64,000 nucleotides of DNA. Origin: Vitrella brassicaformis. Its lineage: Eukaryota > Sar > Vitrellaceae. Positions 34,102-45,935 of the stretch are shown here, one piece after another. The position numbers and the translations under genes are program-made. The stretch covers positions 52,699 to 116,698 of the forward strand of contig CDMY01001040.1 of assembly GCA_001179505.1 (NCBI GenBank). The letters run 5' to 3'. The notes under the pieces were generated by a model that saw nothing but the letters and a program-made list of their open reading frames with translations, was not told the origin of the DNA and did no database searches. Each line of letters opens with the position of its first letter. Position 1 is the stretch's first letter.

Positions 34102-36445
34102 CTATGGGGGTGTGATGCTCGTCTTCTGAGGCCGTGCTGAGAAGCCAGGCAGGGCAAACTGGCCGGTGGAGATGTCAAACACGATGGTCTCGAGATTGCC
34201 GTAGCCGTCCATCTCGTCATCATAGCAGACGTATGGCACCATGATCACGATCTTGTCGCCTGACAAGACAAGAGAGAAGACTTATCTCAGATGGGTCTGT
34301 CTGGTCTGTCTGGTCTGCCGGGGGGTGGGTGACCTGCAGCGACGGCCGAGTGGCGGGCGAAGTCAAACCTCATGTCGTCGGGCATGTAGATGACGTGGGC
34401 GAGCCACATTCGGGGCAGAAGTCGCGCTGGTGGCGGCTCAGCAGGTCACAAAGAGCACCTGAATTCAGACACAGACAGACACCTACATCAGTAATGGTGT
34501 GATGTGGTGTGGTGTGGTGTGATGTGGTGCTTACCGTCATCGACTGATGGCTGTATGCCGCTCGACACCCACGGCAGATCGTCAAAGTCGATCCATCTGG
34601 AGAAAACAAAGAAGGGAGACGTCCACACACAATGACTGAAAACATGGACATGTTGTGTACGTCTTGGTGTCTCCATCGAAGATCGCGACGTCGGGCGGGC
34701 AGGAGAACCCCACAGGCGAATTGGGCTGGTGGTACTCGCTCTCCCCCCACTCTACACCGTGTGCAGGCAGCTCACCGTGTGCGGCGCAGGTGGGTGGCCT
34801 CATGTCCTGCCTACCTTCGCCGCCGACGATGAAGACATAGCGATCCTTGATGAGTGTGGCCGTGTGGTTGAGACGAGCGGCTGGCGGCGTGCCGCTCACA
34901 CTGCGATCGCTGACATGGACACACAGACAGACAGACAGACAGACAGACAGGATGAGAGTGGTAGTGGCGGCGAATGGGGGGTCTCTTACTTGTCGTTGAA
35001 TGACCAGGTCGCCACATCCACGATGGTCGTGGAGCTCAACGCCTCGCTGCACACAACAGGAAGAAACACATACGTTGGGTGAGAGTTGTCATTGTCTGAC
35101 AAAGGGCCGTCGGTAATGTACCCGTCTGTGTCTTTGCCTCCGAAGATGAAGACGAAACCGTCCGCATGAGCAGACGAACGGACAGGAACAAACGTAGATG
35201 TGAAGTAGCAACTGCAAGACATGTATGAAGAAACGATGCATACACATCCACCACTTCTGAGAAAGCCCTCGTGAGCATCAGTCACCGGTTGAGGCGGCTT
35301 GTGGTCAACCCTCCGCTTCTTGGCCACCTCCCCCGCCGCCTCCTTCAACAACTCTCGCTGACTCAGCCAACGATACTGCAGCTCGCCGACACCGACATCC
35401 GCATCCCCACCGTGAGTGCGATCGATCTCGAGCACACCCCAGAAGCGGTCTCGGTCTCTCCTGTCGCTCACACCGGTTGGCCGCCGCAAGCGAAATACCG
35501 CTGGGGCATCTCGGGATGTGCGATGTGCGTGGGTGTGGGGGAGGGGACGCTGATGGGGGTGAGGGTGAGTGAGTCGGAGGATGCCGGTGGGCTGCCAGCG
35601 ACCACACACTCCTCCCAGGCATACTTGCCAAACGACAGAAGGGGCTGGAGCGACACACTGAAAAGGAAAACACGTAAGTAAAGGATGGATGGCCCGTGTG
35701 TGAGTGCGTGTCTGAGTGTGTGTGTGTGTGTGCGCGTGTACCGTACCGCCACAGGTCGTTTTTGTAGCTGTTGTGCTGACCGATGCCGCCCACCACTCCA
35801 CCTGATCGAACAATCAAGCAGTCGACAGAAAACACGGAATATGGCAGGGAGTCCATATCCACCCATCGCAGCCAGCGGTGTCTTACCGAACTCATACAGA
35901 TGCTCGCTCAGGACGAAGGCGGCCGAGCGGCTCCGCCCCATCTCGTCTGTGGGATTCTCGCACGTGGCCTTGCCCCACCGCAGCTCACTGATGTTCTTGT
36001 TGGCGCCCAAGTCAGAGATCACTTTGCCGCGTCGCCTTGCTTCGCGGTAGCGGCTCTCGGGCAAGGCGGCCGAGGGGTGCGGGTGGTGGGCGGCGCCTTC
36101 GATGAGACGAATGTTGCTCTTGCTCAACCAACGACGATACTGCGGACGACCCACACAAGCAGCGTCGATGAATGCATTGCAAAGCGGGAAACTAAGGATG
36201 CGTTTGTGTGGGTTTTCCTGCAGCTGCCAGATGCCCGATGAGCAGTGGGGCTCGAGCATCTCCTTGATCTCCCTGCACACTGCAGCAAACACAGCCAGCC
36301 ATTGTTGCTTCTCATCTGCTTCATCTCCCGCTCTCGTCGTCCAGTCACCTGTCTGTGCCTTGAGCAGGTCGGTACCATCGAGAAAGGGCAACGAATACCA
36401 AACCACAGACATCAGATGAGGATCCGGACGCTGGAAGGGGGCCAT
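34102..36445 (-). CDS. kelch-repeat protein, 5' portion ending at an in-frame TAG
   Basis: Exons 36349-36445, 35887-36279, 35747-35801, 35625-35657, 35074-35460, 34990-35046, 34815-34909, 34661-34751, 34535-34596, 34334-34426 and 34102-34259 read through about 506 codons to TAG 34102-34104. Residues about 1-180 form an N-terminal region without a recognised fold. Kelch blades follow: GGVVGGIGQHNSYKNDLW, DGFVFIFGGKDTDGY with VDVATWSFND, PPAARLNHTATL with YVFIVGGEE and VAIFDGDTKTW, and ARHSAVAAGDKIVIMV with ETIVFDISTG. The frame continues cleanly past the TAG for 32 codons into another kelch strand, so this stop may not be the natural end. A possible intron near 35212-35285 is left as coding because its removal breaks the frame. 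Kelch propellers are protein-binding platforms. Confidence 0.7.
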
Positions 36446-36541
36446 CGGGGCACTCTCGAAGGACTCCCTACGGGTGGAGGGCAGCAAGATGAAAACGTCG
36501 CATTTACAGAATCCTGAACCCTTGACCCAGAGGCGGCTATC
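36446..36541. promoter_or_regulatory. 96-bp bidirectional promoter
   Basis: The only DNA between the kelch and TPR/SET start codons. It must hold both 5' UTRs and any core promoter. No TATA box or TGCGAGCT copy is present. Confidence 0.5.
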
Positions 36542-39500
36542 ATGGCAGCGTGTGAGTCGGCGCGTGGCTCGGCAGACGCGAAGAGGGCCGCTAGAGAGCT
36601 TGTGGATGAAGTGTTGCGAGTTGAGCAGGACTGCTGTGGTGCGAAATGGACTCTTCTCGTGTCGGCGCTGGGTGACGCAACAGATCCGCAGCTGCAGGCT
36701 GACGCCGCCCGTGCCGTCATCAAGTTCTTCAAGATTCGGTCACCGCAGCTTCGCATCGATGAATTCAAACGGCTGTGTTGTTTCCTATCGGACATCAACG
36801 CGGCTCGGGGGCTGTCAGATCTGGTAGATGAGGCCATCTTCTCCCTCCTCTCATCGGCAATTTCGAGGCGCGACCCCGATCTGCCACACCAACCGATGCG
36901 GGACCATCTGTTCACACATCATGTGGACCTTGTCAGACGAGCGGAAGCGGCTGTCCCGAGCGTCACGGCCCTCAGGTTCCTGACTTTTTTGTACGTGCCC
37001 GCGTCATTGGCTGACATCCCTGTTGCCTCGTAGGTCAAGTCGTTCGGTGCGGTGGTGGAGGTGGCGGTGAGCGAGGTGGGGCGGGTCGGACCAGAGACCG
37101 ACCAAACGGGCGACCTGACATGGCCACCGGGGAGCGAAGGATGCGAGATGGTCACAGCGGTGACGGGCAGCTTGTACACCAGCTTCGAGAAAATGTCACA
37201 CACAGGTCCGACTTGCAACACGCGAGTGACTCACGAGCTTCCCGCTTGTTCTTTCTGCATCTTGGCCTTTGTTCGTTCTCGTTCTCCTCAGGTGCGCATG
37301 AGGAGGTTCTGTCGGCTGTCCATCGGCACATGTGCCCGCACGCCGCGCGCCTCGTCGACGTGCTCGTGTCCGATACGGCTTCGGACGGCGTCCGATGGAA
37401 CGCATTTCTCGTGCTTTCCTTCATCTTCGGAGCGGCCTATGAGGCTTGCAGATGGGCACAGGATCGCACCAAGGCGCGGGACATCTTGCAGGAGCCGACC
37501 CAGCACCTGCTCAAGGGCAACATGACGGGATTGAGGGCGGCTGCAGATGTGCTCCAGCGGTACCATGGCTTCAGGTGCTGGCTGCCAGGGGTCATGCTCA
37601 CATCCATTCCTGCCCATCTGCTCCACTGCCGTGAGTGACGACACATTACCGTGCCGTGCCATGCATATCGGCGACAGACACGGTCACTGTGCTTGTCGGT
37701 GTCTGTTCACACATTTGTGCAGGCGGTTCCTATGCCAGCCAGCTGATCGAGGCAGGCTATCTCCATGCCCTGCTGGCCGTGATCGATGACCAGCGCATGC
37801 CGAGCCTTCAGTTCCACCGGGGGCTCTTGCACTGCAGCACCGATGTACTCGAGAAACTCGCCCACGAGGAAGAAAAGGTCAGCGAGGGAAGCCTCATTGG
37901 AAGGCAGCGATTCAGCAAACATGGTTCGTGCGTGGGCGACAGGTTGCGACCGATGCGGATGTGGCTCTCGTCCTTTGCCGTCTGCTGTACCGCCATGCTA
38001 AGGGCGAGATCACGTTCATGGCAGGAGATGAGAAGGTCGACAGGATCGTCCAGCTGCTGGCCTACATGGTCAGATCCGGGGCAAACGCATCGCAGGATAT
38101 GAAGCGGACCAAACGGGCTAAGAATGTCATCCTGCAGCAAACATCGAAGGCAAGCAAAGAGACCCGAAGGCAGCCCATCTCACTTGTCATGCCATGCATG
38201 TGTGGGCTGTGTGTTGGCTGATGCAGATGCTGTCTGAGTGGGTGCCGCCGAGCACGGGAGCATACCAGCAGCTCACAGTGCATCCAAAGGTGGGCGGCAG
38301 AAGACTGCTCACGCCATTCGCGGCACAGGCGGTCGTGTTGGTCGCACTGCCAGGTGGCGAGTTTCTATGCGGAGATCACTGGCAGCCCCATCGAAGCGCA
38401 GGCGAGGAGCGGTGACAACGGGGGCGAAGGGACGTACAGCACAGACCGAGCTGCGCCTGTGTCACCACTCGACAAGTGGAAGGACATCGGCAATGCACTC
38501 TTTGGCAAGGGCAAGTACCTCGACGCCTACCGGGCATACGTGAAGGTACACACGGGGCAGGAGGGCCGGCAACACAGACGCGCACTGAATGCCGTGTTGT
38601 TTGTGTGCACCGCAGGGCGTCCGTTTGGCGAATCTCGAGTCACTCGCTGAGCTGTTGGTCTGTCGGGCGCAGTGTCATTTCGCCCTCGAGAGCTACGTCA
38701 GCGCCTTCACCGACGTCACCACGGCCTTCCGCATCCTCCCCCCTCCCTCCTCCCTCGAGCCCGGCAGTAAGTCGGCTCTCATCCAGAAGACAGCCGCAGA
38801 ACTCTACGGAAAGGGCATCATGATGTGGCTCAATGGCCGCCAGGGTGACGGCGATGTCGCCCTGCCATCGCCCAAGGCGATTGGGAGGCTGATGAAGGAC
38901 GCCATGCAGCACCTCTGCGCGCGAGTCCAGGCACCGGGACCGTCTGAGCCACTCGAGGTGGCCGATGCACTCGCGGCAGGCGAGCAGCTGCAGGAGGAGG
39001 ACAGATATGCCGAGGCACGTGACACATTCACTGCCGGTCTGGCTGGTGCTGACATGTCGCGACGCTCACTGCGCTGCTGAGCAACGCCTCGGCGTGTCTG
39101 CTCAAGCCCGAGCTCATTCGGGAGGGGGGCCCGGATGCTGTGGGGTGTGCGGCTGCCGCCCTCCATCTGAGCTGCCTGCGTCATGGCCCCTCCCAGCAGC
39201 TGACCACCATCCAGCAGAAGTGCCTCGTGCGGCTGGGCCAGGGGCTGCTGGCCGAGCGGCTCTTCGACGCTGCTGATGTCATTGCCAAGGCCATCAAGAA
39301 ACACGTGAGGGGGGGAGTGGGGAGTGACGGAAAAGGGGATGATGTGTGTGGTGGTGCGTTATTGGTGCTCTGTGTGTGTGTGTGTCAATCAGGTTGGCGA
39401 AAGTCAGATGAGGACGAAGGCCGACACACTGCAGCAACGTGTCCGCACCCACCGGGCCAATGCTAAGGGCGACTTTGACTGGGCCGCCATTTACCGTCAG

Positions 39501-40848
39501 CAGCTCGACAACACCACTGCCATGAGGCACGGACAGCCCCCCACATCCATCGACGTGGCCGAGTACGGCGGCGCCGTGTCCGTGCGACACGACGAGGCCC
39601 AGCAGCCTCGCCTCTATGCGAAAGAGGACATCCAAGTGGGCCAGCTGCTGCTCGTCCAAAAGCCCGTCGTCATATCGTCCGGTGATTTCGCATCGCTGAC
39701 GAGCTCCGACGGCTACAGACAGCTGATGGCGGCCTGCAAGGACGTGGCATCCCCGGCTGGTGTCGCAGCTGTGCTGTCTGTCAGAGGGCCAGCAGCGGCC
39801 CTCGGCTCTCGCGGCCCCGCCGTCCCACGAGACGTGTCTTGGCCTGGTCCCTGGCTTCCCCCTGCTGCCCCGCTTCATGCAGTCCCATGGTGCAGAGGAG
39901 TTCGGCTCGCCTGTGGCCCAGGTCGATGGCGACAGCATTCCCCGGCTCATGACCTTCAACCATCGCATTAGTGGCACCATCCGTAGCTGTCTCCCTCGTG
40001 CAGCTGGTGACTTCAGGTCCACTCTGGCATCAGGGGTGTGGATACTGCCGTCGCTCATCAGACATGCGAGATACGACAGGAATGCCATATGGTACGCAGC
40101 ACGGGAGGGGTGGACACGCCCCATTCCGCCACAATGGACTTGTGTGTCTGCGTCTGGTATGGTCAGGTATGTGGTGGGCGACTTGCTGGTCGTGAGGGCG
40201 GTGCGTCCCATCAGCCGCGGCGGCTGCGTCACAGCTGACTTCTTTGACGACGGACACCCCACTGACGCCAACGATTATGTGGATCACGGCGACGTCATTT
40301 CGATGGCCGAGCGGTGGGGCATCCCTTCACCCGTGCAGCACGACGAGAAGCACAGCCAAGAGGCCATCGCGGCAATCGGCAAGGGGATCCACCGCGTCAC
40401 CGCCCTTCATCAGGGCGGGACATCGCGCACGGCTGTCCAGAGAGATTTTGGCGCCCTCATGAGGAGAGTGGAGGCCCTGCAGCAGTCGATGGCGTCCAAG
40501 GTGCCCACGATGAGGGCAAGCCGGCTCCACTTCTTCCGGGGCATGCTTCTGTGTTGGCTGGGACGAGACGATGAGGCCAGCGAGGCGGTGATCGAGGCCG
40601 TCAAGACCGCCCGGGCGGTGCAGTCGATCGCCGTTAACGACTGCCGCTGTCTCTCGATGGCCATCCGCTCTGCACCACATGATTCTCAGCTGTGTGATGT
40701 GATGCTAGAGGAGCTACGGCGCACTTGTGCCCTCGTCTTCGGCACACCCGACGCAGCAAAAGCATCTTCCTCAATGAGCAGAGCTGAGAGGGTGTCTGAT
40801 AGGCCTGCCTTGCTGGCTGCAGCAAGGGGGCTTGATAGATTAGAGTGA
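36542..40848 (+). CDS. helical-repeat / TPR / SET-like protein with apparent frame breaks
   Basis: Exons 36542-36961, 37034-37205, 37292-37630, 37723-37877, 37943-38149, 38227-38289, 38354-38545, 38616-39304 and 39393-40848 give about 1230 residues. The first roughly 480 residues are helical and ARM/HEAT-like (EEKVATDADVALVLCRLLYRH). A TPR region starts at DKWKDIGNALFGKGKYLDAYRAYVKG and continues through YAEARDTFTAGL and LLSNASACLLKP. The C-terminal part has a SET-N-like strand (RLYAKEDIQVGQLLLVQKP) and a late SET-like region (GVWILPSLIRHARYDRNAIWY, GDLLVVRAVRPISRGGCVTADFFDD). The NHSC-type cofactor/substrate motif is absent, so methyltransferase activity is doubtful. The frame breaks at about 39058 and again at about 39740-39790. 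One intron (38150-38226) has a GC donor. Sequence error, recoding or early decay are all possible. Confidence 0.7.
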
Positions 40849-41385
40849 GATTGGGGCGTGTTGGGAGTGGGGTGTAGATAACTGACCTTGTCTTGGCGAC
40901 CAAATTGGCCACGGATGTGTGCATGTGTTTATTGGTGAAGTCAATCAATCCTCGCACTAGCGACGCGACGCACGCACAGATGGAACACCCAGGACACCCA
41001 CACATGTCATGTGTGGACGTCCGTCTTTCTACCCATCAATCACTCACAGACACGCACACATATGTGATATGTGATGTGTGACGTATGCACCGAAATGGCC
41101 GCACATCGTCCGTGCACCCACACACACACACCGCCAGTGTGCACGCCATGCCTCTACCCATCTTCCCGGATCGCTTCCGGCCAGCCCTCACCCCCCTCGA
41201 TAAGCTTGCACTCCTTCTATAGCTGTCTGGGTACACGGCAGTCAGTGTGGCCCCCCTCCTCACACACATACACACACACACACATACACACACACACACC
41301 TGCACACGCATCAATCATAGCTACCTTTTCCCTCCCTCCCCTCCCCCCTCTGTCTGGTCTGACGCATTGACGCATGCTCTCTAAA
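40849..41385. other. intergenic, tail-to-tail
   Basis: 537 bp with CA tracts (about 41268-41300) between converging genes. No gene is seen. Confidence 0.6.
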
Positions 41386-42742
41386 TCACTTGCGCCCGCC
41401 AGCCTTGGGCCTGCAGGCAGGCCAGACCACACACACAAACACACACACACACGTCACCCACCGTGTCTCCGCCGTTAGTGGCTGCACTCACTCCGTCACT
41501 TACTTTGCTTTGGCCTGCTTGGCTTTGGGTTTGGGTTTGGGCGCAGCCGCCGCCGATCTCGACGGGGCCGTCTTGCGACCCGCCTTGGCCTTGGCACCGC
41601 CACGAGACCTATCCAATGGAGGGAGGCACGGACAGAAGAGGGGGTGTCAGAATGAATGCAGGTGTCTCTCCGTTGTGTGTGTGTGTGTGTGTGTGTGTGG
41701 CGGGGTGACTTACTTTGCCGCCCCCCGTTTCGGTGCCGGTGGGGGGGACTCGTCGTCATGGCCACTACCGCCAGCACCAACCAACGCAGCTACGCCAACC
41801 TAACAATTATAAGGCGAAGCAGCATGACAAGAAGACGAGACGGGTCTTGGTTTGGTTTGCGCAGGCAGGTGTGGTTGTCTTGTCTCGTGTGTGTGTGTGT
41901 GTGTGTGGACTATACCAGGAATGGCTTCCACTCCTGTCCGTCGAATATGATCTCCCTATTCTCAGCATCGAACTCCATGCGGACCTGCACACATGCACAT
42001 GGACCGACAAACACACAGACAGACAGACATAAACACAAGCCACACACACGTGTGGTGGGCTTCCCCCGTGTGAGTGCTCCCCAAATCCGCTCACTGGGTA
42101 TCCGTTGATGGTGTATGCCCCCTCGTTGAGCTTCTTGATCTGGATGGCGATGTTGGGGTTGTCCTGCAGCCACGCACCCACACCAGCGAGTTGGGTGAGA
42201 AGTGTATGTGATTTGTGCTGTGCCCCCAGGTAGGGCAGTCAGGAGATGGATGCACCCACCATGATGAAGAGCGTGAGGTAGTGGTCGAAGTAGTTGCCGG
42301 CCACCCCGCCCTCAACCAGTATCTGACCTACGTCGGGCGGCACGTGCTGACACACCACGCAACAGAATACAACGTGACAGACACAACACACCACAAACAC
42401 ATCAGATAGATGAGGGTGGGTGCCGCTTTGTGTGCGTGTGTGTGTGTGTGTGTGTGAGCTTACGTGTTGCTGCTGTTGCTGGGTCGGCACCTGCACCATC
42501 CCCTGGTGCCCTTGCAGGGCACGCTGATGCAACACACACACACGCACGGACACACAGACGCACACACAGAGCACGAGTGTTCTGGCCGTGTGTATTGTGT
42601 GTGTATCGTTATGTGTGTGTTGATCTGATCCCCCTTCCTACCTGGTGTTGGAATACCTGCTGCTGCAGCTGCGTGTTGAGGGCCCTCTCGCGCTCTACCT
42701 CACCCGACAACTTGGAGATGTCCCGCTGAATGGCTGCAATGC

Positions 42743-42774
<32 letters not shown>

Positions 42775-43931
42775 ACAAAGACACATCCATTCCACGCCTG
42801 TCAATCCCTCCCTCCCTCCCCCGCCCCCCTCACCTCTCAGCGACGGCTCCATGCGCACGTGCTCCTGCTTAAACGATATCGGGTTGAACCCGCCGGGCGG
42901 CACCGGACCAGCACCCACACCAACTACACCCCCATATGCCCCGCCAATTCCCCCACCAACACCCCCTCCCACCCCGCTATCTCTGACGTACCCCCCCGGC
43001 CCGCTCACCGCACCGCTCACCGCCGGCGCAGGGGGGCGAATCGGCCGCAGATACGACACATAGGGCGACAGGGGTGGCCGAATTCCACCCGCACCCATGT
43101 GCACACCCGTTGCCGTGCCCACCCCCACCCCCATCCCCACCCCCGCCCCAGTGCTCACCGCCGGCGGCAGATGGCTCAGCGGCCCGCGAACTGCCGGTGG
43201 CGTGTAGACGTTGTTGCTGGCTGTGGCGGTGGGGGTCGCCGCAGCAGCAGGGGGTGGTTTGTTGTTGATGGTGCTCATGCTGGGCATGGTGCCCATGAGT
43301 GCGGGTGGCGAGAGCGAGCCGCGCGGCCCGAGTGTCACCCCCGGGTGGAATGGGTAGCGGGACGGCATGAAGTAGCCGTGCGAAGGTGAGGGCTGCATGA
43401 TGCGATGGTCGTCCAGGAAACCGGGCTGCGGGTAGCCCGGCATCTGCTGCTGCTGGTGTGAGGTGTGCACCGGGTGGGACTTGATGGGCCCTGCTGCTGT
43501 GGGTGTGGGTGGTATGGGCATCATGCCGCCCGCAGGCCGCACCAGAGGAGGGCGGCCGGCAGGCGTCACTATGCCGGGATAGGCGGCATTGGCGAGCACC
43601 GCCGTGTGATGTGGAGGAGGGCGGGGGTGGGGTGGCAGCAGGGGGTTGACCGTCGAGGGGTCAAATCGGATGGTGGTGTGCGTGTTGCTCTTGACGGCTC
43701 CAGGGGTGGCAGTGTGGGATGTGGTGGACACGGTGGACACAAACGGCGGGTGGGGATAGACTTTGCCGCCCTGCGCCGGCGGCAGACCTATCATGCCAGC
43801 CACCACGGACAAAACACAAAGATCTGATCTTCTCTGCCATTTGGATGGAATGAACCATGCAGCTGTGGGTCCGCTTGTTGCCTACCTGCCATTGGCGGCT
43901 TCTGCGATGTGCTGGGAAGCGGCACCGCCAT
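41386..43931 (-). CDS. unrecognised Pro/Gly-rich protein with Lys-rich tail
   Basis: Ten exons (43886-43931, 42834-43787, 42657-42733, 42464-42523, 42260-42346, 42095-42163, 41916-41984, 41714-41799, 41504-41608, 41386-41410) give about 525 residues, ATG 43929-43931 to TGA 41386-41388. Residues about 1-330 are Pro/Gly/Ser/His-rich and disordered. A short coiled coil follows (IQRDISKLSGEVEREREALN-like), with a Gln run. A compact region then reads QILVEGGVAGNYFDHYLTLFIM, NPNIAIQIKKLNEGAYTINGYP and VRMEFDAENREIIFDGQEWKPF. The last 45 residues are basic repeats of Ala/Lys/Pro (AKAKAGRKTAP, KPKPKAKQAKAKKPK), like linker-histone or other DNA/RNA-binding tails. The ordered middle and basic tail suggest a nuclear, nucleic-acid-associated protein. 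No family is recognised. Confidence 0.72.
41674..41699. repeat. (TG)13 microsatellite in an intron
   Basis: A perfect TG run in the intron 41609-41713 of the minus-strand gene, reading CA in the sense direction just after the splice donor. Confidence 0.95.
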
Positions 43932-44021
43932 ACCTTCAACCAGACTAACTCGGCTATTTTTCCGGCCGGCTGGGGGCCATTAAGCTCGCCACGAGGGCCA
44001 GCGTCTCTCGCATTTGAAGAA
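43932..44021. promoter_or_regulatory. 90-bp bidirectional promoter
   Basis: Separates the start codons of two divergent genes. It contains TTAAGCTCGCC (43980-43990 region), a one-base variant of the TGCGAGCT motif on the minus strand, and CGGCTATTTTTCCGG. Confidence 0.5.
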
Positions 44022-45935
44022 ATGTTCCTCTTCGCGTCATGTAGGCGATCTCACTCACAGGTCACGTTTGTTTCTTCCCGACTGTGTTGTTGGTTCAGGT
44101 TCGTCGTGTTGTCAGGAGAAGCGCTTGTCGAAGAAGCCCTTAACCAGGAGGCGGGCGGAGGATGAGTTCTTCGAAAAGAACGAGGCATGAACCAATTGGC
44201 ATGAATACCCTCACTGCCCCAGGCGGCCCGCAAACAAACCGGCTGTTGATGTGTTTGTGTTTGTGTTCAGATTCGCCTCGTGAAGGGCCAGCAGTCAACC
44301 CCGGCACCGCCATTAGGTGAGGAGGGCGTGTGGTGACAACAAGAGAAAGGGCCAGCCAGGTGATCTCCTTTGATTGATCCATGTTTCCGTCCCACGTACT
44401 ACAGAGTCGTCATCCACCGTGCCCGGCTCCCCTCCCGCCCCTCCCACACCCGCATCCCCCTCTGCCAGTGCTGCTCGCCAGCCCCGCCCTCTCCAGGCTG
44501 ACCAGACGGCCCCATCGCCTGCGCCGTCGTCCGCTGGTGGCGGTGGTGGTGGCGGTGGTGCACTTGTGAAATCTGCCCGTGTTTGCCCCTCTGATGTGGC
44601 TGATGTGGGTGACGTGGATGACCACTGCGGCATCTGCAGTATTGGGAGGGGTGGGGATGAGAGTGACAAGATGTCGCCAAGGCTGCACTCGCCGGTCATC
44701 TTCTCAAATCCCTTCTTCAGCGCAAAGCCAAGTGAGCGACAAACAGGGGCCTGGTGGGATGAGGGGGGTCATATGGGTCATATGGGATACATTGTCAGCT
44801 TTGACGGTGCCGAGCGACTTTGTGGTGGAGAGAAACGAGGCTCTGACGAATGGGTGGGCCACTCACTTACTGAGCGAGGGACGATTGCGCGAAGATGTCT
44901 GTGTCTTATCCCTTGTGTCTCCCTCCCTTCGTTGCGGCAGCTCGTTGGATGAAGAGGGGAGGCGGCGTGAGATGCAGAGGCTGCAGAACATCATCAAGGA
45001 ATTTGTGAGGGTATCTTCTGAGAAGACACACACAGAGAACAAGATGGCAGCCATCCCATGCATGGAACGGCATCTTTGTCGGCATCGTTCGTTCTTTCAT
45101 CTGTTGTGTTCAGGAGGCGCTGAGTGGGGTGTGGTTGGATTTCCTCGATAACACCGGGTCGGTCGTCCCCGCATTCTGCACCATCGACCGCAGCCTCACT
45201 GTATGTATGTCCCGTCCCCGCACTGCACACACAAGACGCAACACAACGCACCCTCCTGTGTGTCTTGTCTGTGTGCAGGTGTTGAGCATCCAGGCGCAGC
45301 GTCAGGTGAAGCAGCTGGACATCGTCGATGTCCTCGACGTGCTCTGTGGGGACGACGGGGATATCGACCTCGGACATGACGTCCCGGGACCGGTACGTGG
45401 CTGATGGGTCGGTTGGTGCCATAGCCATAGCACGCCATCTGTCTTGACTCCATGAGTGTGTGTGTGTGTGTCTGTGTGTGTGTAGATGTGCTGCACGCTG
45501 ATTCTGCGCAACGCCCCGCCGCTGTCTTTCCAGTTCTCGGACATCCGGGTGAGTGAGTCGGGATGGATGGTGGGTGAGGGGAGGGGAGGGGAGTGGAGTG
45601 GGTGGTGCGGATGTGAGACACCACCACGCAAGGCAAGGCAACGCAACGCAAGACAAGGCACCTACCTGTCTGCCTAGCTTGCCTCCGTCCCAGCTGTTTG
45701 TTTTGATGCGATCGATGCGTGGATATGAATGATATGTGCTGTGCTGTGACCAGGCTCGGGAGCATTTTGGAACCTGCATGAAGGTCCTGAGGTGAGGGCA
45801 GGGCAGGGCTGCCTTCGCCTGGCCTGTGCGTGGTTGTTAGTACTGATTACTGATTGATAGACGCCCTGCCACGCCCTGTGCGTGTGTGTGTGTGATTGAT
45901 ATGTCAGGTTGGCCCTCGAGACACCTGAGGAGTGA
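44022..45935 (+). CDS. possible PH-fold protein with Cys-rich N-terminus
   Basis: Eleven exons (44022-44040, 44099-44184, 44271-44316, 44405-44731, 44799-44853, 44941-45004, 45114-45200, 45279-45392, 45486-45548, 45754-45791, 45908-45935) give about 308 residues. The start reads MFLFASCSSCCQEKRLSKK: a cysteine cluster followed by basic residues, which could be palmitoylated. A Pro/Gly/Ser-rich linker follows, then from about residue 165 a helix (REMQRLQNIIKEF) and a run of strands (GVWLDFLDNTGSVVPAFCTIDRSLTVLSIQ, RQVKQLDIVDVLDVLCG, CCTLILRNAPPLSFQFSD) ending in a helix (AREHFGTCMKVLRLAL). That strand-strand-helix order is typical of PH domains, as in apicomplexan inner-membrane ISP proteins, but I cannot confirm it. 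The intron after 44184 has a GC donor. Confidence 0.65.

Noticed and set aside
35212-35285. 74-nt intron in the kelch gene
   Set aside because: Splice-like ends are present, but removal breaks the frame, whereas the unspliced sequence is open; an 11-nt micro-exon alternative needs 29- and 34-nt introns.
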